DNA from: a virus
IMG/VR virus record: IMGVR_UViG_3300018421_000054
Span: 1-45,281 of that record
Strand: one strand, 5' to 3'
Length of the DNA stretch: 45,281 nt
Positions 34,750 to 43,236 of the stretch are shown in pieces. Below the pieces are notes generated by a model. That model did no database searches, was not told the DNA's origin, and saw nothing but the letters and a program-made list of their open reading frames with translations. Both the position numbers and the translations under genes were made by a program. Positions within the stretch are counted from its first letter, which is position 1, and every line of letters starts with the position of its first letter.

Positions 34750-34757
34750 ACTAAATA
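34750..34757 (+). promoter_or_regulatory. Late promoter (ACTAAATA)
   Basis: CACTAAATAGTATG begins just after the fibre gene stop. Start at about 34763 leaves a minimal leader with SD GAGGAG. It could drive the two unknown genes and the oxygenase cluster behind them. Confidence 0.55.
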
Positions 34758-34775
34758 GTATGAGGAGAAAAATTT

Positions 34776-35807
34776 ATGTCTGAAAACAAAAACGAAATTA
34801 TTTTAAAAAACATATCAGCGGGTAGAGAATTAACGCCGAAAGAAGAGGAATTAAGAAAAAAATTTAATCTTACCCATTGGGATTCTAAGAACTATTTCGC
34901 CGAATACGACACTCCAGAATACAACACAAAATTAAGAACAAAACACTTGGATAAGTTATCCAATCAAGAGCAAACTCTTCTTGAAAGATGCCTTAACAAG
35001 ACTCTGATCAATCCAAAATATAAGATGAAATACTTTCAGGGTGCTGATCAATTAACACCTTTTCATAAACTTAGACAGTGGTTAATTGAATTAAAGACTC
35101 TTGAGCAGGCAATCGAAGAATGGGAAACCAAGAATGAAAAGAGAAAACTTGAATTAGAACTTGCCGAGATGAAATTTGAGGCAGCGGCCGATCCTATTCA
35201 AAAGAAAGAATTAGAAATACAACTCTGCGAACTAAGAGCATGGAATAATGGATTAAAACAAACTGCTGCACAGCACTATATAGAAAGACATCATTATATC
35301 GATCTTATTAACGAATTCCTTGAGTCAGACGAAGGAAAAACTGAGGATGGAAGATCTCTTCTTGAAGTTTTTGATACTCCTGAAGAGGATTTATACGAAA
35401 GACACTATTGGACCATTAGGCTTGCCAAACAAGCAGCAATGGATCTTTTAATGTATGGTAGAATTGGCTCGGGAAACATGAGCGCAATAGTTACTCTTGA
35501 TGAAGCTCAACAAAACGAAATCATAAGCATTGCACACAGATACAATCTTGAAATGACAGTTCACCAGGAAAAAATTAAAAATGCACATGCCAAGGAACTT
35601 GGTATAGATCCGGGTGCAGCAACAGCAATTAGTGTGGATACTTCAAAAGCATTTGTTACTAATGAAGAAGGAAAGGTCAAACAGTCAGAAAATTCTCAAC
35701 CAAAAGACAGAAACAATATGGAACAGAGAATGGAAGAAGTCAAAAAGGCACAGGAATCTGATGCTAAAAAACAAGGAGTAAAGTTACAAGATGTATATAA
35801 TCAGTGA
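34776..35807 (+). CDS. Helical hypothetical protein (343 aa)
   Basis: A charged, mostly helical protein; residues about 105-185 are a likely coiled coil (TLEQAIEEWETKNEKRKLEL, then AEMKFEAAADPIQKKELEIQ). Later segments are HYWTIRLAKQAAMDLLMYGR and a disordered Lys/Gln/Glu-rich tail. I do not recognise a family. SD GAGGAG is present. It overlaps the next gene by 17 bases, so the two are probably made together. It may be a structural or assembly protein; no enzymatic motif is visible. Confidence 0.7.
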   Translation: MSENKNEIILKNISAGRELTPKEEELRKKFNLTHWDSKNYFAEYDTPEYNTKLRTKHLDKLSNQEQTLLERCLNKTLINPKYKMKYFQGADQLTPFHKLRQWLIELKTLEQAIEEWETKNEKRKLELELAEMKFEAAADPIQKKELEIQLCELRAWNNGLKQTAAQHYIERHHYIDLINEFLESDEGKTEDGRSLLEVFDTPEEDLYERHYWTIRLAKQAAMDLLMYGRIGSGNMSAIVTLDEAQQNEIISIAHRYNLEMTVHQEKIKNAHAKELGIDPGAATAISVDTSKAFVTNEEGKVKQSENSQPKDRNNMEQRMEEVKKAQESDAKKQGVKLQDVYNQ

Positions 35808-36372
35808 AACACTGGGCGGTAATGACCCAAGACTCCTACCTGAAATGGAAAGACTGTATACCAATTGGCTTTACACTTCTTATTACATTCCAGAGGAAAG
35901 CAGAGGAAAAGTAAACTTATCCAGTTACGATGCAGAGGAAGTATCTGAGTCAGTAGCCAAGGCTGGAAAGTTTGGAATAGCAAAATACGAATCCGGCAAA
36001 TTTAAAATTGGATTGAGAACAGGAACATCAGCACACGAAGATGTTTTTATGGAATCAACAGAAGCAGATGGAGAAAAGACATACTATTTTCTGACTGCGG
36101 AGGAAGATGCTAACACTTGTGAATTCTTAAAAACAGAAATGAGAATTCACCTAAGGAAACACTTTAACTCTGTTTTATCAAAAGCAGATAACATGAGATT
36201 TCAAAGCAAGAAAAATGCTATCGAATCAGAAATTAATGCTTGTAATGATTTGCTATCAGCGAAAAAGCTCTTGCATAATAGATTTGGTCTATTAATTCAT
36301 AATCCGGGCGATCATGGTTTACCTCCAGAAGCAAAATTAGACATGTCTGAACCTGGACGTGACAATTACTAA
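35791..36372 (+). CDS. Hypothetical protein (193 aa)
   Basis: The protein begins MYIISETLGGNDPRLLPEME, overlapping the previous stop. It has a beta-rich middle (KFGIAKYESGKFKIGLRTGT; KTYYFLTAEEDANTCEFLKT) and a helical C-terminal third. Not recognised. SD AAGGAG lies 12 bases upstream. The end overlaps the start of the first oxygenase of the tailoring cluster by 14 bases, so it may belong to the same transcript. Confidence 0.65.
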   Translation: MYIISETLGGNDPRLLPEMERLYTNWLYTSYYIPEESRGKVNLSSYDAEEVSESVAKAGKFGIAKYESGKFKIGLRTGTSAHEDVFMESTEADGEKTYYFLTAEEDANTCEFLKTEMRIHLRKHFNSVLSKADNMRFQSKKNAIESEINACNDLLSAKKLLHNRFGLLIHNPGDHGLPPEAKLDMSEPGRDNY

Positions 36373-36946
36373 AGATATATTCGAAGTACAAGACTTCATC
36401 CCAAAGGAAAAACAACAGTGGCTGATCAACTATATGTTGAAGCCAAACTTTCCCTATGCATTTACTCATGATGCTGTAAAGGGTGTTAAGGAAAATGAGG
36501 ATATAATATTAGAAGATGATGCCATAGTGGGCATGTTTCATACTTTGCTTATAGATGGAACACCATGTTCTCCTCATTTTGATGACATTAAATGGATACT
36601 TGATTATTTTGAACCTCTTGGGCTAAAGGATAAACCTATTAATAGAATTAGAATTGGATTATTCTTTAAGAATCCCTTCACTGAATCTCATGAACCCCAC
36701 GTTGATCTAAGGAGTGATCACACAACGGCTGTTTATTATGTTAATGATTGTGACGGTGATTTTTATTTCTATGAAGAAAGTAACATAACACATCCATTCA
36801 AGAAGCCGACAGAATATACCCTAAAGAAAAAAGTAAGTCCAGCACAAGGAAAATTAGTAGTTTTCAACGGCAATCATTACCATGCAAGTTCCTATCCAAA
36901 CCAAAAACCTGTTAGATTAGCAATCACATTTAATTTTCTACCGTAA
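36359..36946 (+). CDS. 2OG-Fe(II) oxygenase (HxD type), first of the tailoring cluster
   Basis: A 195-residue dioxygenase. Ligands: HVD in EPHVDL (H114, D116), distal His in GNHYHASSYP (H173 or H175) and R186 in PVRLAITFNF for 2OG. The front half (FIPKEKQQWLINYMLKPNFP) is the usual N-terminal helix of these enzymes. The start is GTG at 36359, inside the previous gene; no ATG upstream of the core is available. These enzymes hydroxylate or otherwise oxidise C-H bonds, and some halogenate, but the Asp ligand here argues for hydroxylation. Substrate unknown. Confidence 0.8.
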   Translation: MTITKDIFEVQDFIPKEKQQWLINYMLKPNFPYAFTHDAVKGVKENEDIILEDDAIVGMFHTLLIDGTPCSPHFDDIKWILDYFEPLGLKDKPINRIRIGLFFKNPFTESHEPHVDLRSDHTTAVYYVNDCDGDFYFYEESNITHPFKKPTEYTLKKKVSPAQGKLVVFNGNHYHASSYPNQKPVRLAITFNFLP

Positions 36947-36954
36947 TATGCGCA

Positions 36955-36962
36955 CATAAATA
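36955..36962 (+). promoter_or_regulatory. Late promoter (CATAAATA) abutting the start codon
   Basis: CATAAATACGGT ends five bases before the ATG at 36967. The predicted start coincides with the ATG and no SD is present, so a leaderless message is expected. Confidence 0.6.
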
Positions 36963-36966
36963 CGGT

Positions 36967-37584
36967 ATGAACCATAATCCAGAGATCGTAACCAATCATG
37001 ACTTTCTTATGGTATTTGATAATGTATTAAAGCCAGAAGAATGTAATGAATTTATAAATTATTTTGAAAGACTTAAATCCATGAATCTTGTTTTTGATAG
37101 GCAAGAAACGCAGGATGGATTGAAACACGAAAAGAATGACGAAACTGCTTTTCTTCTTGACAAAGACGTTATTACCTTTACTAAAGAAACGCCAATATTT
37201 TTTAATTTTTTAAATAGATTTTGGGACTGTTATAAGATGTATGCTGACACATATAGCGTGTTACACACGAGTGAAATGCACGGAATGTCAAGCATTAGAT
37301 TACAAAAAACTGTTCCAGGACAGGGATATCATAACTGGCATTACGAATCAAGTGATTCTGCGGCAGCGAAAAGAATAGTTGCATGGCAACTTTATCTTAA
37401 CACCATTAACGAAGGTGGAGAAACAGAATTTTTATACCTCTCAAAAAGAGTAAATCCAAAAGAAGGTAGATTGGTCATTTGGCCAACTTCATACACACAT
37501 ACTCATAGAGGAAATCCTCCATTGAATAAAACAAAATATGTTCTAACAGGTTGGTTAGAATTTTTAGGGAATCCAAAAAAATGA
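36967..37584 (+). CDS. 2OG-Fe(II) oxygenase-like protein (HxE ligand)
   Basis: A 205-residue protein resembling prolyl-4-hydroxylase-type domains: SSIRLQKTVPGQGYHNWHYE, then AWQLYLNTINEGGETEFLYL, RLVIWPTSYTHTHRGNPP and KYVLTGWLEF. The apparent metal pair is H125 and E127 (HYE) instead of HxD, with distal H178 or H180. The 2OG-binding basic residue would be K190 instead of Arg. These are uncommon but viable variants. The stop overlaps the ATG of the next gene (ATGACA). Role unknown; it begins the coupled run of tailoring genes. Confidence 0.75.
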   Translation: MNHNPEIVTNHDFLMVFDNVLKPEECNEFINYFERLKSMNLVFDRQETQDGLKHEKNDETAFLLDKDVITFTKETPIFFNFLNRFWDCYKMYADTYSVLHTSEMHGMSSIRLQKTVPGQGYHNWHYESSDSAAAKRIVAWQLYLNTINEGGETEFLYLSKRVNPKEGRLVIWPTSYTHTHRGNPPLNKTKYVLTGWLEFLGNPKK

Positions 37585-39257
37585 CACCAAGAAAAATATT
37601 TTCAGTTCCTCTCAATCCAAAATTAAACGAAAAACAATTTGAGTTGTTTTATAATTTTCTTAATCAGCACAAGGATTGGATATATGATGTTTATTTTACA
37701 TCAAGAATGCCTCCTTTCTTTCAGGATGCAATGGGCGATACCATAACTACCCAGGAAAATGCACAAGGGGCGATAGAAAACGCTATTGGAATTAAAAAAT
37801 ATCTTGGTATTGAAATTAGTGCTACGTTTAATAATACTGTTGTTCCGCCTACACAGAAAAATCTTGACACATTCATTGAACAGTTTAAGTATCTCTATGA
37901 TGCGGGAATTAGAGTGGCTACCATTCCACATACCCATTGGATGGCAACAGGTCAAATTAAAGCCGCATTTCCCGATTTGTATGTAAAAAATACAATCCTT
38001 AGAGATGTGAGAACAGCAACAGAAATAGTTAATCTTGCAAAGTATGGATTTGACTACATCAATCTTGATAGAGATTTGATGAGAGATAGAGATACCCTGC
38101 TAAGACTTAAACAGGCAAAGGAATGGATTAAGAAAAACTTAGGCAAGGATATAAAATATAGTATGCTTGCCAATGAAGGATGCCTTGGATCATGTCCTAT
38201 GATGGTAGAACACTTTGAATACAATAACACAAGATACGGAAACCAACCACAATACTTTAACGATCCTATCAGCAGAGTAAGTTGTCCTAAGTGGGAAATT
38301 GAAGATCCGGCAGTTTATCTAAAAACTGCAAATCTTCCACCCTGGAGAGAAGATTGGGAAGAGTTTTTAAATGATCTTGGGATTGATGTTTTTAAGATGC
38401 ACGGTCGAGAAAACATTGAAAGATTAAACGAAACCATGCAAATTATAACCAAGTATGCCCAAGGGGAAGAATTTGTTGTTCCCGGATTTGAAAATTGGCT
38501 TCAAGAATCTAACATGGAGGAAAGACCAATTGATGTCTGGAGAGACAAGATCAAGAACTGTAAATTTGATTGTTGGGAATGCCAGTACTGCGATAAGATA
38601 CACGATAGAAAATCTGAACTTGATTATAGTGATCTGGTCAAGCACACTGTTGATTCAATACACAAGTCAGGCGTACCGTCAGTTTATAATGATATACCTG
38701 GATTAACATCACCAAGAGTACAAACATTGCTCAACCATCTTGCAAAGGGTGTTGGTAGTTGTCTTGAAATTGGAAGTTTTCTTGGAGCAACAACCTGTGC
38801 GATACTACAGAACAATAATTTAAATATGTTCTGCGTAGACAGGTGGGTATCTCAGATACAACCGCAGAGAAAGGACATAACTTTACCTTCAAACAGTAAG
38901 GATGCATTTTTAGAAAATATAGAAAAATACAAAGGAGATTCCATAATTAAGATTATTGATAATGATATTTTTGAAACTCCAACAGACATAATGAGTAATC
39001 AAATACAGATGTTTTTCTATGACGGTCCTCACGAACAGACAACTACTAAACAGGCAGTTGAATATTTTTGGAGTACATTTAAAAATGAAGTTCTAATGGT
39101 GTTTGACGATGCTAATTGGGACGGAGTTGTTAATGGAGCAAGAGAAGGAATAGAGTCAATGGGCGGAAAAATATCATATGATAAAATTATTCTTAATGAA
39201 GAGGAAAGTAAGAATGATTGGTGGAATGGAGTTTATGTTGCTGTGGTGAGAAAATAA
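37581..39257 (+). CDS. U32-peptidase-like (Fe-S) domain fused to a class I methyltransferase
   Basis: A 558-residue protein; ATG 37581 is chosen over the upstream TTG inside the previous gene. Residues 1-340 resemble the U32 family (UbiU/UbiV, TrhP, RlhA): VATIPHTHW, AKYGFDYINLDRDLMRDRD and ANEGCLGSCPMMVEHFEYNN (C201, C205), then C235 and a cluster C327, C331, C334, C337, plausible 4Fe-4S ligands. Residues 380-558 form a Methyltransf_24/TylF-like domain: GSCLEIGSFLGATT binds SAM, and FYDGPHEQ and VFDDANWDG follow. Known U32 proteins hydroxylate quinones, tRNA or rRNA without O2. I know of no described fusion like this. Reaction and substrate are unknown. Confidence 0.7.
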   Translation: MTPRKIFSVPLNPKLNEKQFELFYNFLNQHKDWIYDVYFTSRMPPFFQDAMGDTITTQENAQGAIENAIGIKKYLGIEISATFNNTVVPPTQKNLDTFIEQFKYLYDAGIRVATIPHTHWMATGQIKAAFPDLYVKNTILRDVRTATEIVNLAKYGFDYINLDRDLMRDRDTLLRLKQAKEWIKKNLGKDIKYSMLANEGCLGSCPMMVEHFEYNNTRYGNQPQYFNDPISRVSCPKWEIEDPAVYLKTANLPPWREDWEEFLNDLGIDVFKMHGRENIERLNETMQIITKYAQGEEFVVPGFENWLQESNMEERPIDVWRDKIKNCKFDCWECQYCDKIHDRKSELDYSDLVKHTVDSIHKSGVPSVYNDIPGLTSPRVQTLLNHLAKGVGSCLEIGSFLGATTCAILQNNNLNMFCVDRWVSQIQPQRKDITLPSNSKDAFLENIEKYKGDSIIKIIDNDIFETPTDIMSNQIQMFFYDGPHEQTTTKQAVEYFWSTFKNEVLMVFDDANWDGVVNGAREGIESMGGKISYDKIILNEEESKNDWWNGVYVAVVRK

Positions 39258-39258
39258 C

Positions 39259-40776
39259 ATGGGGATTCTGAAGGCAAATCATATAATAATCTTTGGTGGC
39301 GGAACAAGTGGTTGGCTCACGGCAACCTTTATGGTTAACAATATAAATTTTCCCTGCAAGATAACACTTATCGAAAGTACCAAACTTGGTCCAATAGGTG
39401 TAGGTGAAGGAACACAACCTGCTACAGCAAGATTTCTTTATGACGCAGGAGTTGATCCTAAGACATGGATGGAACCCAGCAACGCAGTATTTAAACTTGG
39501 TGTTGAATTTGAGGGTTGGACTGATAAAAACTTTTTTGTGGACAATGATTTTATTGAACACACACAAATAGGTCCAGATCTATACACTTCCGATTATTTT
39601 ATTGACAAGAGCCTTGACGAATATCTTGATTATCTTCCTGCCTACAAATTAGCAAAATTAAACAAGAGTCCTAAACTTGCAGGACTTGACACAAATTATG
39701 CATTAAGCGGGGATAGACAATTTGGAGCGGTACACTTTGCAGCATTAGGAATAGTTGATAGTTTAAAAAAAATAGTCGGAGATAGAATTAGAGCCGTTGA
39801 TACTGAAATTGTTGATATCAAGACCGATGAAGAAGGTATCAAGGAATTGATAGACAAGGATGGAAATTCTTACAGTGCAGATCTTTATATTGATTGTACA
39901 GGTTTTAATTCATTATTATTAGAAAAACAACTTGGTGTTGACTTTATGCCAGTAAATGATATATTACCGTGTGATAGAGCAGTAGCAATGCCAAAGCAAT
40001 ACACTAATCCCCAAGAAGAATGTCATCCATACACAAAAGCAACAACAATGACAGCGGGTTGGAGATGGACCATTCCTATTTTTAATAGGATAGGAAACGG
40101 TTATGTGTATAGTTCAAAACACATTTCTCCGGAAGAAGCAGAAAAGGAATTACGAGATTCTATAGGTGAGTACGAAGCAGAAGCCAATCATTTAACCATG
40201 AAATGTGGTATACACAAAGCAACAGCACATAAAAATGTTGTGGCAGCAGGACTGAGCGCCGGATTCGTTGAACCACTCGAAGCCACGGGTATTACGTTTA
40301 CGACCAAGGCAGTTGAAATCCTAACACATCTGCTCAATATTAATCAGGGAGTTTGGTCAAACAATTCTAAAAGATTGCTAAATGAAAGTTATGAAAGATC
40401 GTTTTGGGAAATTGTGGCATTTGTTTGGGTACACTATCATTTCAGCACAAAAAACGATACACCGTTCTGGCAAGATATAAGAAAACAAACAGCGGATAAA
40501 TTACCACCCCAGGTAATGGAAACAATTAAGAAATTTGTTCCTAACTTACACAGACAATTTTTCCTACATCCGGAAAGTAGTTTTCACATAGGACATTGGT
40601 TTCAAGTGTTGTTTCCAGGAGGAGCATACGAGAATCATCCAAGAATGCTTTCTGGAGACTTGGAAAAATATGCTGAGTACTTCATAGAAAATCAAAAATT
40701 TAGGGTTGAGAAAATCATAGAAATGTTTCCTAATCATTATGAATTTCTCAAGGAATGGTATGGAAGAAAAGATTAA
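39259..40776 (+). CDS. Flavin-dependent tryptophan-halogenase-like enzyme
   Basis: A 505-residue flavoenzyme. FAD site GGGTSGW (13-19), the halogenase signature GWRWTIP (267-273, the WxWxIP motif), and GLSAGFVEPLEATGI near the flavin. K79 in AVFKLG matches the catalytic Lys of PrnA, and E341 in EPLEATG matches its Glu, so the enzyme looks competent. The family makes HOX from FADH2, O2 and halide and halogenates indoles and other aromatics. Marine phage homologs exist, including the characterised VirX1 of a cyanophage. A reductase is not seen nearby, so host FADH2 would be needed. The start follows the fused U32 gene directly. Substrate and halide unknown. Confidence 0.88.
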   Translation: MGILKANHIIIFGGGTSGWLTATFMVNNINFPCKITLIESTKLGPIGVGEGTQPATARFLYDAGVDPKTWMEPSNAVFKLGVEFEGWTDKNFFVDNDFIEHTQIGPDLYTSDYFIDKSLDEYLDYLPAYKLAKLNKSPKLAGLDTNYALSGDRQFGAVHFAALGIVDSLKKIVGDRIRAVDTEIVDIKTDEEGIKELIDKDGNSYSADLYIDCTGFNSLLLEKQLGVDFMPVNDILPCDRAVAMPKQYTNPQEECHPYTKATTMTAGWRWTIPIFNRIGNGYVYSSKHISPEEAEKELRDSIGEYEAEANHLTMKCGIHKATAHKNVVAAGLSAGFVEPLEATGITFTTKAVEILTHLLNINQGVWSNNSKRLLNESYERSFWEIVAFVWVHYHFSTKNDTPFWQDIRKQTADKLPPQVMETIKKFVPNLHRQFFLHPESSFHIGHWFQVLFPGGAYENHPRMLSGDLEKYAEYFIENQKFRVEKIIEMFPNHYEFLKEWYGRKD

Positions 40777-41356
40777 ACAAATAGGATTAATACACTCGGA
40801 TCTGTTTCTTAAGAGAATAGGAACGCAAGAACAAATTGACAACCTTATAAAGGAAGTTAAAGATTGTCAAAAATTAAATCCCCAAGGTATTAATAAATCA
40901 AATGAAGGGTGCTGGAGATGGAACAATCCATGTTCAGATATTTCTTGGTTGGCTGAAGAAATAGTTAAGACAGTTGAAGTTGCTGCCAATCACTACGACA
41001 GCGTTGATCCTGTTTTTAAAAATGTTCCTGATTTAAGGGATGTGAAATTAAATTATTGGGCAAATGTTAATGGTTATATGTCAAGGAACTTTTTACATTC
41101 TCACAAATCTAAACAGTTTTCAGCAGTTTATTATCTGCAAGGAGAAGGAACAGGAGCAATTGTTTTTACGAACCCAGCAAATATTATGAGCGATTGTAAT
41201 TGGGGAGCACCATTTGTGAGAGAATTTAGATATGAACCTCGAGATGGTGATCTTTTGGTATGGCCCGCATGGATGCCTCACGAAGTTGATTTTAATCTAT
41301 CAAATAGAGAAAGAATTAATTTAGTGTTTGATATTGATATAAAGGAAAATGGATGA
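40760..41356 (+). CDS. 2OG-Fe(II) oxygenase-like protein (HxH type, TIGR02466-like)
   Basis: A 198-residue protein; ATG 40760 has an SD (AGGA) and is preferred over 40739. Motifs follow the putative 2OG oxygenase pattern: NYWANVNGYMSRNFLHSHKS, then FSAVYYLQGEGTGAIVFTNP, and DLLVWPAWMPHEV followed by R183/R185. The metal residues appear to be H113 and H115 (HxH) and H174, so the usual Asp is replaced. The start overlaps the halogenase stop and the stop overlaps the next ATG, so all three are coupled. Possibly acts on the same product as the halogenase. Confidence 0.75.
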   Translation: MEEKIKQIGLIHSDLFLKRIGTQEQIDNLIKEVKDCQKLNPQGINKSNEGCWRWNNPCSDISWLAEEIVKTVEVAANHYDSVDPVFKNVPDLRDVKLNYWANVNGYMSRNFLHSHKSKQFSAVYYLQGEGTGAIVFTNPANIMSDCNWGAPFVREFRYEPRDGDLLVWPAWMPHEVDFNLSNRERINLVFDIDIKENG

Positions 41357-42138
41357 AAAAGAAAATAATTTTTGCTTCTAAGATAAAAGGAATATCAGAC
41401 GTTTATCCTATTATTCCTGCAAAGAACTATAAATGGCGCTGGGCGGAAGCAATGAGAGAGGACCATAAAAAAGTAAACGCAGAATTAAAAGGAAAGCCTT
41501 ATACCCACACGTTTAGATGTCCTGGAATTTTTGATATTGCAGCCAAGGGTTACATCATACCGTTGCCTTGGGATGTGACCATAGAAACAACCGGCGACGG
41601 AATAAATTTTAATGCCGATTTACCAGGTGGACAGATAGAAAGACTTCTTGAAACACCACCCGTTGATGCTCATTCTCATGATACTATATCAAGAGATGTT
41701 CCAAAGGGCCCTGGAGTTTTAAAAACAGTAATTAAACTTCACACTCCTTGGCAAATTATCGTGCCAGAAGGATTAAAGTTTTTAATGTTACCCATACCGT
41801 ATCCAGATACTTTTGAGTTTGAAAATTTTGCAGGAGTTCTTGATAGTGCCCATAGCAGTGAAGTACACATACAATTAAAATGGAAAAAGTTGCTTGGAAG
41901 ACACACCATTAAGGCTGGAACTCCCATGGCACAACTTATACCATTGTCTGATGAAGAATTTGATTTGGTGGTGAGAGATTTTACCGATGAAGATTATGAA
42001 TGGCATGAGAAGAAGAAATATTTTCATACCATTAATATCACTCGAGATACTAAACTTGTGGCAAGGATGTACAAAAAGTTTTTCTATGATGATAAATCAT
42101 TATGGAATAGGATTAAAAAATTCTTTGGAAAAAAATGA
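41353..42138 (+). CDS. DUF6065-like protein
   Basis: A 261-residue beta-rich protein: FRCPGIFDIAAKGYIIPLPW, KLHTPWQIIVPEGLKFLMLP, EFENFAGVLDSAH and a cupin-like GTPMAQLIPLSDEEFD. This order (FxCPxxxD...LPxD...PWxIxxPxGxxxLxxPxP...AGVxD...GTPxxQLIP) is that of the DUF6065 family as I recall it, whose function is unknown. Start and stop both overlap neighbours by four bases (ATGA). It might be a carrier or binding protein for the tailoring enzymes; this is speculation. Confidence 0.6.
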   Translation: MKKKIIFASKIKGISDVYPIIPAKNYKWRWAEAMREDHKKVNAELKGKPYTHTFRCPGIFDIAAKGYIIPLPWDVTIETTGDGINFNADLPGGQIERLLETPPVDAHSHDTISRDVPKGPGVLKTVIKLHTPWQIIVPEGLKFLMLPIPYPDTFEFENFAGVLDSAHSSEVHIQLKWKKLLGRHTIKAGTPMAQLIPLSDEEFDLVVRDFTDEDYEWHEKKKYFHTINITRDTKLVARMYKKFFYDDKSLWNRIKKFFGKK

Positions 42139-42659
42139 TAGTACAGAAGTTTATTACTAACATATGGCAGGATCGATTTGAATTGACCCAAGACGTTATA
42201 AAAGAACTTGACGATTGGATTGATTTTGAAAAAGAACTTGATCCCACAGGAAGGAACGAATCAACAACGGAAAAGGGCTGGCAATATTCCTTTGGACCAA
42301 AGGATAAGATGCCAAGGTGGTTAGAAATATTACAACCTAATATTAAAAATATTAAAGAAGAAATAAAATCTAATTACATTAAGAGTTCTTGGGTAGTTGA
42401 TTACAATACGGGAGGGTATCAGGATCCACATTTTCACGAACCTGGTAATGATCTAAAAACAGTAATACTAAACCTTAGGGGCGAAGGAGAATTATTGTTA
42501 TTTGATCCAAGACCAATGGCAGTAAGCCATGGCGAATCAATAGTTGAAAAGGTTAAACTAACACCCGGAGACTGGATAGCAATACCCAGTTGGCTTGTGC
42601 ATAATACAAAACCCTGCAATGATCGCAGAACAATTTATGTTATGGATGTTTATTCATGA
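42135..42659 (+). CDS. 2OG-Fe(II) oxygenase-like protein (HxH type)
   Basis: A 174-residue protein with DYNTGGYQDPHFHEPGNDLK, VILNLRGEGELLLFDPRP, then GDWIAIPSWLVHNTKPCNDR. The likely metal residues are H99 and H101 (HFH), H156, and R164/R165 for 2OG. The family resembles its neighbours at 40760 and 42656 but has diverged. It overlaps both adjacent genes by four bases (ATGA). N-terminal half (RFELTQDVIKELDDWIDFEK) is helical. Function unknown. Confidence 0.75.
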   Translation: MIVQKFITNIWQDRFELTQDVIKELDDWIDFEKELDPTGRNESTTEKGWQYSFGPKDKMPRWLEILQPNIKNIKEEIKSNYIKSSWVVDYNTGGYQDPHFHEPGNDLKTVILNLRGEGELLLFDPRPMAVSHGESIVEKVKLTPGDWIAIPSWLVHNTKPCNDRRTIYVMDVYS

Positions 42660-43231
42660 AGAATAATTTTGAACAACTTGAGTTTGAAACAAAGCATCCG
42701 AGACCCACACTGATCTGGACCACAGTTCTTGATAATAAGGATGAGATAAATCAACAGATCATGGAAACAATTAATCAGGAAAGAAAAAATAATCCTGAAG
42801 GATACAATGATGAGATTAATATCAATGTGTGGCAAAGCGGCTGGGATATGGAAAATGCTTCAGGATTTAATAGGGTGACGCAGGCAGCAAAAATATTTAC
42901 AAAACAGATTGCTGACGAAAAGTTAAATTTTTCGATATTTAATCCACACATGATAGACTGTTGGTGTAATGTATACAACAAGGAAAGCGGCTGTGCTGTT
43001 CACTCTCATTTTCCATCAACATTTAGTCTTGTTTATTATGTTTCAGTACCCAAGGACAGTGGTAGAATATTTTTTCCGGATATTGAAATATATCTTGATC
43101 CCCAGCCAGGTCTATTGCTGTGTTTTAGGGGGGATACGTGGCATGGTGTTGAATTTAATAAGACAGAAAATGACAGAATTATTGTGGGCATGAATATTAT
43201 GCACCAAGATCAAACCAAACAAAGTTCTTAG
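42656..43231 (+). CDS. 2OG-Fe(II) oxygenase-like protein (HxH type, TIGR02466-like)
   Basis: A 191-residue protein with CWCNVYNKESGCAVHSHFPS, FSLVYYVSVPKDSGRIFFPD, then GLLLCFRGDTWHGVEFNKTE and NDRIIVGMN. Metal residues appear to be H116, H118 and H163, with R174 for 2OG. Last gene of the coupled run; the next gene has its own late promoter. It is the closest relative, by motif layout, of the oxygenase at 40760, suggesting duplication within the cluster. Confidence 0.78.
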   Translation: MKNNFEQLEFETKHPRPTLIWTTVLDNKDEINQQIMETINQERKNNPEGYNDEININVWQSGWDMENASGFNRVTQAAKIFTKQIADEKLNFSIFNPHMIDCWCNVYNKESGCAVHSHFPSTFSLVYYVSVPKDSGRIFFPDIEIYLDPQPGLLLCFRGDTWHGVEFNKTENDRIIVGMNIMHQDQTKQSS

Positions 43232-43236
43232 TATAG

